A stretch of 5,574 nucleotides of DNA from an uncultured Parabacteroides sp. (GTDB lineage Bacteria; Bacteroidota; Bacteroidia; Bacteroidales; Tannerellaceae). The translations under genes and the position numbers were made by a program. How positions within the stretch are numbered: position 1 is the first letter of the stretch; every line of letters begins with the position of its first letter. Below are positions 1 through 5,573 of this stretch, in pieces. The stretch is from assembly GCA_900547435.1 (NCBI GenBank), contig URGO01000180.1, positions 1-5,574 on the forward strand. Reading direction: 5' to 3'. Below the pieces are notes generated by a model. The model saw nothing but the letters and a program-made list of their open reading frames with translations. It did not search any database and had not been told where the DNA came from.

Positions 1-24
1 CCATCGTCTATCATCTAGTCGGTT
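1..24 (+). other. Upstream in-frame continuation of the methyltransferase, interrupted by TAG
   Basis: In the frame of the methyltransferase these codons read P-S-S-I-I-stop-S-V and run directly into MASGFNGQ. From memory, RsmI-like proteins of Bacteroidales have GPSSI, one or two hydrophobic residues, then a SVMASGFNGQ-type stretch, so coding similarity continues through the stop. A one-base change from TTG (Leu) to TAG at 16-18 would explain it. Either the gene carries a nonsense mutation or this is a sequence error close to the window edge. Confidence 0.55.
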
Positions 25-345
25 ATGGCTTCCGGCTTCAATGGGCAGAGCTTTGCATTCCACGGTTACCTGCCGATAGATGCGAATGAGCGGATGAATG
101 TGATTAAAAAGTTGGAAAGTCGGGTCTATTCGGAAAATCAGACCCAACTTTTCATTGAAACGCCTTACCGAAATCAGAAACTGGTGGAGGAATTGATTAA
201 ATTGTGCCGCCCATCTACGAAGCTTTGCATTGCTTCCAATATTACGTGTGCCGATGAGTTTATTCAGACGCGTCCGGTAAAGGATTGGGCGGGTAAGGTT
301 CCTGATTTGGCGAAGAAACCAACTATTTTTTTGATTTATAAATAG
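25..345 (+). CDS. RsmI-like SAM-dependent methyltransferase, C-terminal part
   Basis: This is the C-terminal half of a tetrapyrrole-methylase-fold (SAM-dependent) methyltransferase related to RsmI, which 2'-O-methylates C1402 of 16S rRNA. Bacteroidales carry a short RsmI-like paralogue of roughly 230-240 residues; its exact substrate cannot be read from sequence. Visible family signatures, counted from the ATG at 25, are ASGFNGQSFAFHGYLP (residues 2-17), FIETPYRN (43-50), a CIASN segment, and the C-terminal KKPTIFLIY. The N-terminal subdomain, which binds much of the SAM, lies outside the window. The ATG at 25 is probably internal rather than the true start: codons 1-15 and 19-24 read PSSII and SV in the same frame and fit the family, but a TAG lies at 16-18. 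The gene ends 19 nt before the acetyltransferase and may be cotranscribed with it. Family assignment is firm; RsmI function itself is uncertain. Confidence 0.8.
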   Translation: MASGFNGQSFAFHGYLPIDANERMNVIKKLESRVYSENQTQLFIETPYRNQKLVEELIKLCRPSTKLCIASNITCADEFIQTRPVKDWAGKVPDLAKKPTIFLIYK

Positions 346-364
346 CGGGGTAAATAATTATTGT

Positions 365-940
365 ATGGAAAAATATCAAGCTCATCCCACATCAGTTATA
401 GATCCCGATTGCTGTATCGGGGAAGGTACCCGTATCTGGCACTTTTCGCATATAATGTCCGGATGTATTATCGGTAGGGAATGCAATATCGGACAAAACG
501 TTGTGGTTTCTCCCAAGGTAATTATCGGGAATCGGGTAAAGATTCAGAATAATGTGTCGGTTTATACCGGTGTGATTTGCGAGGATGATGTTTTCCTTGG
601 ACCCAGTTGCGTGTTTACCAATGTGATTAATCCGCGTAGCCATGTGTCCCGCAAAGAGGAATACCGGACTACCCGGATAGAGAAAGGGGCCAGCATCGGT
701 GCTAATGCGACGGTTGTCTGTGGACATACCATCGGACGGTATGCCATGATAGGAGCCGGGAGTGTGGTTACTCATGATGTCTTGCCCTATGCGTTAGTGG
801 TAGGTAATCCCGCCCGACAAATCGGTTGGGTCAGTGAGTATGGTTGTCGTCTTTCTTTTGACGAACAGGGAAATGCCGTATGCCCGGAAAGTGGTGAAGT
901 CTATCGCTTGGAAGGCGGAGTAGTGAGAAGAATAGAATAA
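365..940 (+). CDS. WbpD/WlbB-like sugar N-acetyltransferase (left-handed beta-helix)
   Basis: This 191-residue protein is a hexapeptide-repeat acetyltransferase closest to WbpD/WlbB. Those enzymes transfer acetyl from acetyl-CoA to the 3-amino group of UDP-2-acetamido-3-amino-2,3-dideoxyglucuronate, making UDP-diacetamido-glucuronate for surface polysaccharides. Repeats of the (I/V)-G-x-x form run from about residue 11 to 150 (for example CCIGEGTRIWHFSHI, IGRECNIGQNVVV, IGNRVKIQNNVSVY). The family-typical FLGPSCVFTNVINPRS loop is at 77-92, and ASIGANATV then GAGSVVTHDV complete the helix. The tail has GNPARQIGWVSEYG and a CPESGEVY motif typical of this subfamily. Length fits (about 190-200). 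The ATG at 365 is the first after the upstream stop; no strong Shine-Dalgarno is seen. It is cytosolic. The partner dehydrogenase and aminotransferase (WbpB/WbpE type) are not in the window, so the substrate is inferred from family only; another UDP-amino sugar is possible. Confidence 0.85.
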   Translation: MEKYQAHPTSVIDPDCCIGEGTRIWHFSHIMSGCIIGRECNIGQNVVVSPKVIIGNRVKIQNNVSVYTGVICEDDVFLGPSCVFTNVINPRSHVSRKEEYRTTRIEKGASIGANATVVCGHTIGRYAMIGAGSVVTHDVLPYALVVGNPARQIGWVSEYGCRLSFDEQGNAVCPESGEVYRLEGGVVRRIE

Positions 941-946
941 AAATAG

Positions 947-954
947 TATCTTTG
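947..954 (+). promoter_or_regulatory. Candidate lepA promoter, Bacteroidetes -7 element
   Basis: TATCTTTG matches the Bacteroidetes -7 consensus TAnnTTTG exactly and is followed by CA, as is common. It begins 6 nt after the acetyltransferase stop. Transcription would start near 960, giving a leader of about 25 nt before the lepA ATG at 985. No convincing TTG -33 element is seen 19-21 nt upstream, so strength is uncertain. It implies that lepA can be transcribed independently of the two upstream genes. Confidence 0.65.
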
Positions 955-984
955 CACGGACAAATGTAAATTCGAATAAAATCT

Positions 985-2772
985 ATGAATAATATCCGAA
1001 ACTTTTGTATTATTGCTCATATCGACCATGGTAAGAGTACGCTGGCCGATCGGTTGTTGGAGTATACGAAGACCGTTGAGGCGAGAGACATGCAGAACCA
1101 GGTGTTGGATGATATGGATTTGGAGCGTGAGCGTGGAATTACCATCAAGAGCCATGCTATCCAGATGAATTATAGTTATAAGGGGGAAAATTATGTGTTG
1201 AACCTGATTGATACACCGGGGCATGTCGATTTTTCTTATGAGGTTTCTCGTTCTATTGCGGCTTGCGAAGGGGCATTGCTGATAGTTGATGCGTCTCAGG
1301 GTGTACAGGCACAGACGATTTCGAACCTGTATATGGCAATAGAGAATGATTTGCAGATTATTCCGGTGCTGAATAAAATAGACCTTCCGAGTGCTATGCC
1401 GGAGGAGGTTGAGGATGAAATCGTCGAATTGCTGGGATGCGACCGAAATGAGATCTTGCGGGCAAGTGGCAAGACCGGTGAAGGAGTTGAGGAGTTGCTG
1501 AATGCTGTGGTTGAGCGGATTCCGGCACCGAAAGGAGACCCCGAAGCGCCTTTACAATGTCTTATCTTTGATTCGGTATTTAATTCTTTCCGGGGAATCA
1601 TTGCCTATTTTAAAGTAGAGAACGGAGTAATCCGCAAAGGTGATCATGTGAAATTTATCGCGACCGGAAAGGAATACGATGCGGATGAGGTGGGTGTATT
1701 GAAATTGGAAATGTCTCCTCGGGATGAAGTGCGTACCGGTGACGTAGGATATATCATTTCGGGTATTAAGACTTCAAAGGAGGTGCGTGTGGGAGATACA
1801 ATTACCCATGTAGCGCGTCCGGCTTTGGAGGCTATAGCCGGTTTCGAAGAGGTTAAACCGATGGTGTTTGCCGGTGTTTATCCGATTGAGACGGAAGATT
1901 TTGAGAACCTGCGTGCTTCGTTGGAGAAACTTCAGTTGAATGACGCTTCGTTGACCTTCCAGCCGGAGAGCTCTGCGGCTTTGGGATTTGGCTTCCGTTG
2001 TGGTTTCTTGGGATTGCTGCACATGGAGATCATACAAGAGCGGTTGGATCGTGAATTCAACATGAATGTGATTACAACGGTTCCGAACGTATCTTATAAA
2101 GTATATGACAAGAAAGGAAATTGTAAGGAGGTGCATAATCCGAGCGGTTTGCCTGATCCGACTCTTATTGACCATATCGAGGAGCCTTATATCCGTGCTT
2201 CGGTCATTACCCGTACCGCTTATATCGGACCGATTATGACGCTTTGTTTAGGAAAACGAGGTGTTCTTGTCAAGCAGAATTATATTTCGGGAGACCGGGT
2301 GGAAATTATTTATGACCTGCCGTTAGGGGAGATTGTCATTGACTTTTACGATAAACTGAAAAGTATCTCGAAAGGATATGCTTCGTTCGATTATCATTTG
2401 TTTGATTATCGCCCGAGCAAACTGGTCAAACTGGATATCTTGTTGAATGGAGAACCGGTGGATGCCTTGTCTACTTTGACACACATAGATAATAGTGTCA
2501 CTTTTGGTCGACGGATGTGCGAGAAGTTGAAAGAATTGATTCCGCGCCAGCAATTCGAGATTGCCATCCAAGCGGCTATTGGTGCCAAGATTATTGCCCG
2601 TGAGACAATCAAAGCAGTCCGCAAGGATGTGACGGCCAAGTGTTACGGAGGCGATGTTTCTCGTAAGCGCAAATTGCTGGAAAAGCAGAAAGAAGGTAAG
2701 AAGCGCATGAAGCAAATTGGAACAGTCGAGGTGCCTCAGAAGGCATTCTTGGCTGTGTTGAAATTGGATTGA
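985..2772 (+). CDS. lepA: Elongation factor 4 (LepA), ribosome-associated GTPase
   Basis: LepA (EF4) is a conserved translational GTPase that binds the ribosome and has been linked to back-translocation and to ribosome assembly and initiation. The 595-residue length matches the family (about 595-605). The GTPase motifs are intact: P-loop AHIDHGKS (11-18), switch I region with ERERGITIKS (47-56), DTPGH (76-80), NKID (130-133), and SGK (161-163). Domain II follows from about 185, then EF-G-like domains III and V; GFGFRCGFLGLLHMEI lies in the LepA domain III region. The C-terminal domain specific to LepA includes the VRKDVTAKCYGGDVSRKRKLLEKQKEGKKRMK stretch in shorter form here as YGGDVSRKRKLLEKQKEGK, and it ends in the typical VPQKAFLAVLKLD. 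The ATG at 985 gives the canonical N-terminus NIRNFCIIAHIDHGKS. A -7 element lies 31 nt upstream, and a hairpin follows the TGA. Nothing in the protein is unusual. Confidence 0.98.
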   Translation: MNNIRNFCIIAHIDHGKSTLADRLLEYTKTVEARDMQNQVLDDMDLERERGITIKSHAIQMNYSYKGENYVLNLIDTPGHVDFSYEVSRSIAACEGALLIVDASQGVQAQTISNLYMAIENDLQIIPVLNKIDLPSAMPEEVEDEIVELLGCDRNEILRASGKTGEGVEELLNAVVERIPAPKGDPEAPLQCLIFDSVFNSFRGIIAYFKVENGVIRKGDHVKFIATGKEYDADEVGVLKLEMSPRDEVRTGDVGYIISGIKTSKEVRVGDTITHVARPALEAIAGFEEVKPMVFAGVYPIETEDFENLRASLEKLQLNDASLTFQPESSAALGFGFRCGFLGLLHMEIIQERLDREFNMNVITTVPNVSYKVYDKKGNCKEVHNPSGLPDPTLIDHIEEPYIRASVITRTAYIGPIMTLCLGKRGVLVKQNYISGDRVEIIYDLPLGEIVIDFYDKLKSISKGYASFDYHLFDYRPSKLVKLDILLNGEPVDALSTLTHIDNSVTFGRRMCEKLKELIPRQQFEIAIQAAIGAKIIARETIKAVRKDVTAKCYGGDVSRKRKLLEKQKEGKKRMKQIGTVEVPQKAFLAVLKLD

Positions 2773-2779
2773 TTTATTA

Positions 2780-2811
2780 GGGAACGAGTTGATAAGGGAA
2801 CAAGGGGACAA
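2780..2811 (+). repeat. Degenerate 8-nt tandem repeat, four units
   Basis: Four consecutive 8-nt units can be read: GGGAACGA (2780), GTTGATAA (2788), GGGAACAA (2796) and GGGGACAA (2804), followed by GGC. They share a G-rich start and a G-A-C/T-A/G-A type end. The right hairpin arm (2829-2846), read on the minus strand, is made of the same kind of unit. Similar units occur at 4627-4642 and 4668-4691. Confidence 0.6.
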
Positions 2812-2844
2812 GGCTTTAGGAAAAGGAGAGCCTTGTCCCCTTGT
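2800..2844. terminator. Bidirectional hairpin terminator between convergent genes
   Basis: A perfect 16-bp stem pairs 2800-2815 (ACAAGGGGACAAGGCT) with 2829-2844 around a 13-nt loop. It can be extended by two G-C pairs at 2797-2798 and 2845-2846 if A2799 is bulged. It begins 27 nt after the lepA stop and its far base ends 2 nt from the stop of the minus-strand nucleotidase, so it suits termination in both directions. Neither side has a clear T-tract, so it is not a textbook intrinsic terminator; protection of mRNA 3' ends is another possible role. Confidence 0.75.
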
Positions 2845-2848
2845 CCAT

Positions 2849-4579
2849 TTAAAGCTCTCCGAATAATAGTTTAGCATCCCGCTCAGCAGCCGGCTTAACC
2901 CATTCTTCCGGAATCATTTTCCATTGATTCAACGCTTTGGGGGTAAGCGTTCCCTGTTTCTTGATATATTGGATTAGGTAATACCTCAGGTCTTTGTCGG
3001 TTGAATGAATAATTCGCTCTTTCAATTTATCCATAGGAATACCGGCGCCTTGGGTTAAGAGTTCACCTCCTCCGTTACCACGATAGGAATTGATAGCGAC
3101 TTTGTAGGTTTTGTTCAAGTCGAAAGGTTCTCCGTTTGCCATTTTCAGGATAGTGATTTTTTCTCCTTGGGGTTGTGTGACATCTACCGTATAGATAATT
3201 CCGGCCGCCGAATCGAAATTGAAACTTGGATTTACGAATGTATAGCCTTTTCCGTCCCGGCGTTGAGTCAGGAGGAGCAGATGATCATCGGGCGACTCCA
3301 TGCGGTTGGTCCAGATGGTATATGATTCTTCCAATACGCCTTTTATTTCTGCTCCGGTCAGCTCCATCGTGTAAAGCAGATTTTCGTATTTGTAGAGATT
3401 AAACATATCGCTGATACGGATATCGCCTTTTTGAATTTCCGCATCGAACGATAGGGGTGCTGCGAATGATATATCCGCACCGGTGATGTCTAATTGCAGG
3501 GTATGGATAAAATCAATGAAAGCCGATGGACCAAAATAGGCGGGTCTGGTATAAATGCTCTCCGTGAAAGTTCCTACTTTTTCCGATACAAAATTTTCGA
3601 CCTCCCGGTATTGCGGAGCAAATTCCTGCATGAATGCCGGGTCCGGTTCTAAGTTATCGGTAGGGGTTAATCTTCCGTTTATCGATTTACGGGTGACTTC
3701 TCCATCGTTGAGGGTCAGGGTCATCTCAATATTGCCTATCCATCTGCCATTATTCGCCGGATTGATGAGGAGAACCGAATCGCCTTCGTTGTTCGCCACT
3801 TTTCCGCAAAAACGACGATGGGCATGTCCCATTAGGATGATGTCGAATCCCGGTACACGTTGGGCTATCTCCGTACAGGCATCTTCGCGATACTTGCCAC
3901 CTACGGTACGCGCTTCGCGTCCGGCGTGGAAAACTCCGATTACTATGTCCGGTTGCTCTTCTTGCTGAATGACCGGCATCCATTTGCGGGCGGTCTCTTC
4001 CATGTCTGCAAAATATAATCCACTCCAAAGGGTTTCCGGAAGCCAAGTGGGGATGGCTGGGGTAATCATGCCTAAGATAACGATTTTCACCCCGTCCCGT
4101 TCTACGACTTCGTAGGGTTTCAGATAGGGTTTTCCGTCACTTTTCCGGATGATATTGGCCCCCAATACCGGGAAATCGCATTGCTTGATCCATCGGTCAT
4201 ATACCGCATGACCCGCTTCTACATCGTGGTTCCCCATATTCCCGGCCACATATCCCATGTAATTCATCATAGCGGCCGTGATGTGGGTAGAAAGGGTGTC
4301 CATGAAGTTATAATAGTAGGCGGAGGGTTGTCCTTGCAGGATATCCCCATTGTCTATCAATAAAAGATTCTCGCCATATTGTGTGCGTTCTTGTTGCACG
4401 AATGAATAAACGCGGGCGAAACTTCCGCCCCATTCCCGTTGTTCTATAAAATTGTAAGGAAAAAAGTTTCCGTGTATGTCGCTTGTTTCCACCAATTTCA
4501 GCTTTACCTCGCGTGTCTCGGCGGATAATCCGCATAGCAGTACGCTTAACCATAAAAAGATAAATCTCAACTTTCTCAT
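2849..4579 (-). CDS. Secreted 5'-nucleotidase / 2',3'-cyclic phosphodiesterase, UshA/CpdB superfamily
   Basis: This 576-residue exported metallophosphoesterase probably removes phosphate from nucleotides or hydrolyses 2',3'-cyclic nucleotides in the periplasm or at the cell surface for nucleoside and phosphate salvage. A signal peptide is clear: basic MRKLR, a hydrophobic core to about residue 18, and a likely cut after LSA (20). The N-terminal dimetal domain has all expected ligands: D34-x-H36 in ETSDIHGN, GDILQG (D79), GNHD (N117-H118), H218 in GVFHAG, and GHAH (251-254). The C-terminal nucleotidase domain starts near 330 and contains GADISFAAPLSF, the FNFDSAAGI substrate loop, and NSYRGNGGGE. 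The start ATG at 4577-4579 fits the signal peptide. The gene runs against lepA with a shared hairpin between them and is divergent from the integrase. Fold and chemistry are firm; whether it prefers 5'-nucleotides or cyclic nucleotides cannot be decided from sequence. Confidence 0.92.
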   Translation of the reverse strand: MRKLRFIFLWLSVLLCGLSAETREVKLKLVETSDIHGNFFPYNFIEQREWGGSFARVYSFVQQERTQYGENLLLIDNGDILQGQPSAYYYNFMDTLSTHITAAMMNYMGYVAGNMGNHDVEAGHAVYDRWIKQCDFPVLGANIIRKSDGKPYLKPYEVVERDGVKIVILGMITPAIPTWLPETLWSGLYFADMEETARKWMPVIQQEEQPDIVIGVFHAGREARTVGGKYREDACTEIAQRVPGFDIILMGHAHRRFCGKVANNEGDSVLLINPANNGRWIGNIEMTLTLNDGEVTRKSINGRLTPTDNLEPDPAFMQEFAPQYREVENFVSEKVGTFTESIYTRPAYFGPSAFIDFIHTLQLDITGADISFAAPLSFDAEIQKGDIRISDMFNLYKYENLLYTMELTGAEIKGVLEESYTIWTNRMESPDDHLLLLTQRRDGKGYTFVNPSFNFDSAAGIIYTVDVTQPQGEKITILKMANGEPFDLNKTYKVAINSYRGNGGGELLTQGAGIPMDKLKERIIHSTDKDLRYYLIQYIKKQGTLTPKALNQWKMIPEEWVKPAAERDAKLLFGEL

Positions 4580-4609
4580 CCTATATAGTTTTTAATAGAT
4601 GCGTATCCG

Positions 4610-4617
4610 CAAACGTC
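4610..4617 (-). promoter_or_regulatory. Candidate proximal promoter of the nucleotidase gene (-7 element)
   Basis: On the minus strand GACGTTTG matches TAnnTTTG at all but the first base. A TTG (CAA on the + strand at 4640-4642) lies 22 nt upstream, slightly beyond the usual -33 spacing. Transcription would give a leader of about 25 nt before the ATG at 4579. The TTG falls inside an 8-nt repeat unit. This is a weak call from consensus only. Confidence 0.35.
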
Positions 4618-4626
4618 CATTCATGG

Positions 4627-4691
4627 GGGGACGAGTTGACAAGAGTCGCGTATATAGAAATAATTCCTTGCCTACTTGTTGCCTTGTCTCT
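4627..4691. repeat. Inverted pair of 8-nt repeat arrays in the divergent intergenic region
   Basis: Two + strand units, GGGGACGA (4627-4634) and GTTGACAA (4635-4642), face three minus-strand units, AGAGACAA (4684-4691), GGCAACAA (4676-4683) and GTAGGCAA (4668-4675). The units resemble those after lepA. Positions 4628-4643 can pair with 4675-4690 in + strand RNA with 11 Watson-Crick pairs, 4 G-U pairs and one mismatch around a 31-nt loop. The pairing is clearly poorer in minus-strand RNA. The array overlaps candidate -33 elements for both flanking genes. Confidence 0.55.
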
Positions 4692-4708
4692 AACGAATAG
4701 GAACTTTG
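4679..4708 (+). promoter_or_regulatory. Candidate integrase promoter
   Basis: TTG at 4679-4681 (-33) and GAACTTTG at 4701-4708 (-7, one mismatch to TAnnTTTG, followed by CA) are separated by exactly 19 nt, the usual Bacteroidetes spacing. Transcription would begin near 4714, leaving a leader of about 120 nt before the integrase ATG at 4836. The -33 part lies in an 8-nt repeat unit. A weaker alternative -7, TAATATTG at 4822-4829, would give an almost leaderless mRNA. Confidence 0.45.
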
Positions 4709-4763
4709 CAGATGTTCGTATATATGTATCGTTATCTTGAATGAAGCTCCTGAAAGGTTCAAG

Positions 4764-4771
4764 CAAAAGTA
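4764..4771 (-). promoter_or_regulatory. Candidate distal promoter of the nucleotidase gene (-7 element)
   Basis: On the minus strand TACTTTTG is an exact match to TAnnTTTG and is followed by C, as in many Bacteroidales promoters. No clear TTG lies at -33. If used, the nucleotidase mRNA would have a leader of about 180 nt that spans the inverted 8-nt repeats. It competes with the proximal candidate at 4610-4617. Confidence 0.4.
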
Positions 4772-4797
4772 ATAACTTTTCCGGAATAAGGAATAAC

Positions 4798-4832
4798 ATA
4801 CAATTAATTTTATTAGTTATTTAATATTGTAT
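4798..4832. repeat. AT-rich inverted repeat just before the integrase start
   Basis: ATACAAT (4798-4804) is perfectly inverted as ATTGTAT (4826-4832) with a 21-nt AT-rich spacer. It ends 3 nt before the integrase ATG at 4836 and covers the alternative -7 element. It could be an operator, a recombinase binding site or chance in AT-rich DNA. Confidence 0.35.
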
Positions 4833-4835
4833 AAG

Positions 4836-5573
4836 ATGGTTGAATTTAAGATTGATTTCAAGGTGTCTTGCCCCAAGAGTCAAGAGGGCATGGTGTATTA
4901 TCAAGTGAGTTACAAACGTACGATGAAGCAGATTTGTACCGGGTATAAACTTTACCTTCATGAGTGGGATAAGCGTTCGTCTGAAATTGTTTTTTCTTCT
5001 TTCTCGGAAGAACGGAACGCCTATTTGCAGGTGTTGCAAACAAAAATTGTGAATGACAAACGGATTCTGAAAAGAATTATTGCTGTTTGGGAGAAACGTG
5101 GCGCTTCTTATACCGCAAAAGAAGTGGTACAGGCCTTTATGAGGTATCAGGAGGGAAGTTTGCTTTTATCCTCTTTTATGGAGAAAGTGATGGAACAATT
5201 GAGACGTGCGGGAAAAGTGCGGACCAGTGAGACCTATCGTTCTACGTTGAATAGTTTTATGCGGTTCCGGAAAGATGAGGAGGTGTTGTTGGAGGAGATA
5301 GATTCTGATTTGATGATGGATTATGAAACGTGGCTCAAGTCAAACGGTATCTCCATGAATACCGTTTCTTTTTATATGCGGATTTTGCGGGCTACCTACA
5401 ATCGGGCCGTGGAAAATAATTTGATTGCTCAGCAATATCCCTTTAAGCATGTCTATACCGGAATAGCCAAAACGGTAAAACGGGCTATTCCTTTTCGGCT
5501 GCAGAGTCCAACAGCAAATGCAACATTACGAAATATTTTTGAAAAAACACAATTTAGGAGTATCAAATTGTAG
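4836..5573 (+). CDS. Tyrosine recombinase (integrase), truncated: catalytic domain missing
   Basis: This is a Bacteroidales site-specific tyrosine recombinase that has lost its catalytic half. Counted from the ATG at 4836, residues about 3-85 form the N-terminal arm-binding domain (VYYQVSYKRTMKQICTGYKL, then a helix rich in basic residues). Residues about 112-205 are the SAM-like core-binding domain (TSETYRSTLNSFMRF, DYETWLKSNGISMNTVSFYM, RATYNRAVENNLI). The interdomain linker HVYTGIAKTVKRAIP (205-219) is typical. After residue 219-220 similarity stops: residues 221-245 do not resemble the expected catalytic domain, and TAG follows at 5571-5573. The R-K-H-R-Y active site is absent, so no recombination activity is expected from this reading frame. 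Intact relatives are about 300-320 residues. The ATG is preferred over TTG at 4827. Relatives promote DNA inversions, often next to capsule loci, or integrate mobile elements. Confidence 0.85.
   Translation: MVEFKIDFKVSCPKSQEGMVYYQVSYKRTMKQICTGYKLYLHEWDKRSSEIVFSSFSEERNAYLQVLQTKIVNDKRILKRIIAVWEKRGASYTAKEVVQAFMRYQEGSLLLSSFMEKVMEQLRRAGKVRTSETYRSTLNSFMRFRKDEEVLLEEIDSDLMMDYETWLKSNGISMNTVSFYMRILRATYNRAVENNLIAQQYPFKHVYTGIAKTVKRAIPFRLQSPTANATLRNIFEKTQFRSIKL
5342..5367. repeat. Perfect 9-bp inverted repeat inside the integrase gene
   Basis: AAACGGTAT (5342-5350) is perfectly inverted as ATACCGTTT (5359-5367) around an 8-nt spacer. This is the size of a tyrosine recombinase core site, but it also encodes the conserved SNGISMNTVSF segment, so coding constraint or chance may explain it. 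Confidence 0.4.
5460..5491. repeat. Perfect 9-bp inverted repeat at the edge of the integrase break point
   Basis: GGAATAGCC (5460-5468) is perfectly inverted as GGCTATTCC (5483-5491) with a 14-nt spacer. The spacer contains AAACGGTA (5470-5477), which also occurs in the arm of the repeat at 5342. The right arm ends at the last bases with recognisable integrase coding sequence. Confidence 0.45.

Noticed and set aside
392..775. 127-codon open frame on the minus strand inside the acetyltransferase gene
   Set aside because: It is the antisense shadow of the hexapeptide-repeat gene; the + strand frame has clear family motifs and this one has none.
365..2772. CRISPR arrays, tRNA or rRNA genes in the window
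   Set aside because: No regularly spaced direct repeats of suitable length, tRNA-like cloverleaf or rRNA sequence was recognised, and almost all the sequence is coding.
2323..2877. 184-codon open frame on the minus strand opposite the end of lepA
   Set aside because: It lies almost wholly antisense to a perfectly conserved LepA reading frame, crosses the terminator hairpin, and its translation shows no recognisable domain.
3555..3968. 137-codon + strand frame inside the nucleotidase gene
   Set aside because: It is antisense to the metallophosphatase domain, which has all its metal ligands; no family is recognisable in the + strand translation.
4520..4579. Lipoprotein signal at Cys16 of the nucleotidase
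   Set aside because: The residues before the cysteine (V-L-L) do not fit a lipobox, which needs a small residue just before Cys, and LSA offers a normal cleavage site.
4581..4799. 72-codon minus-strand frame filling the divergent intergenic region
   Set aside because: Its translation is not protein-like, it reads through the repeats and promoter candidates, and it stops 2 nt before the nucleotidase start. It is more likely leader or intergenic DNA.
4827..4835. TTG at 4827 as the integrase start
   Set aside because: It adds only three residues, lies in the AT-rich inverted repeat, and an ATG in the same frame follows at 4836.
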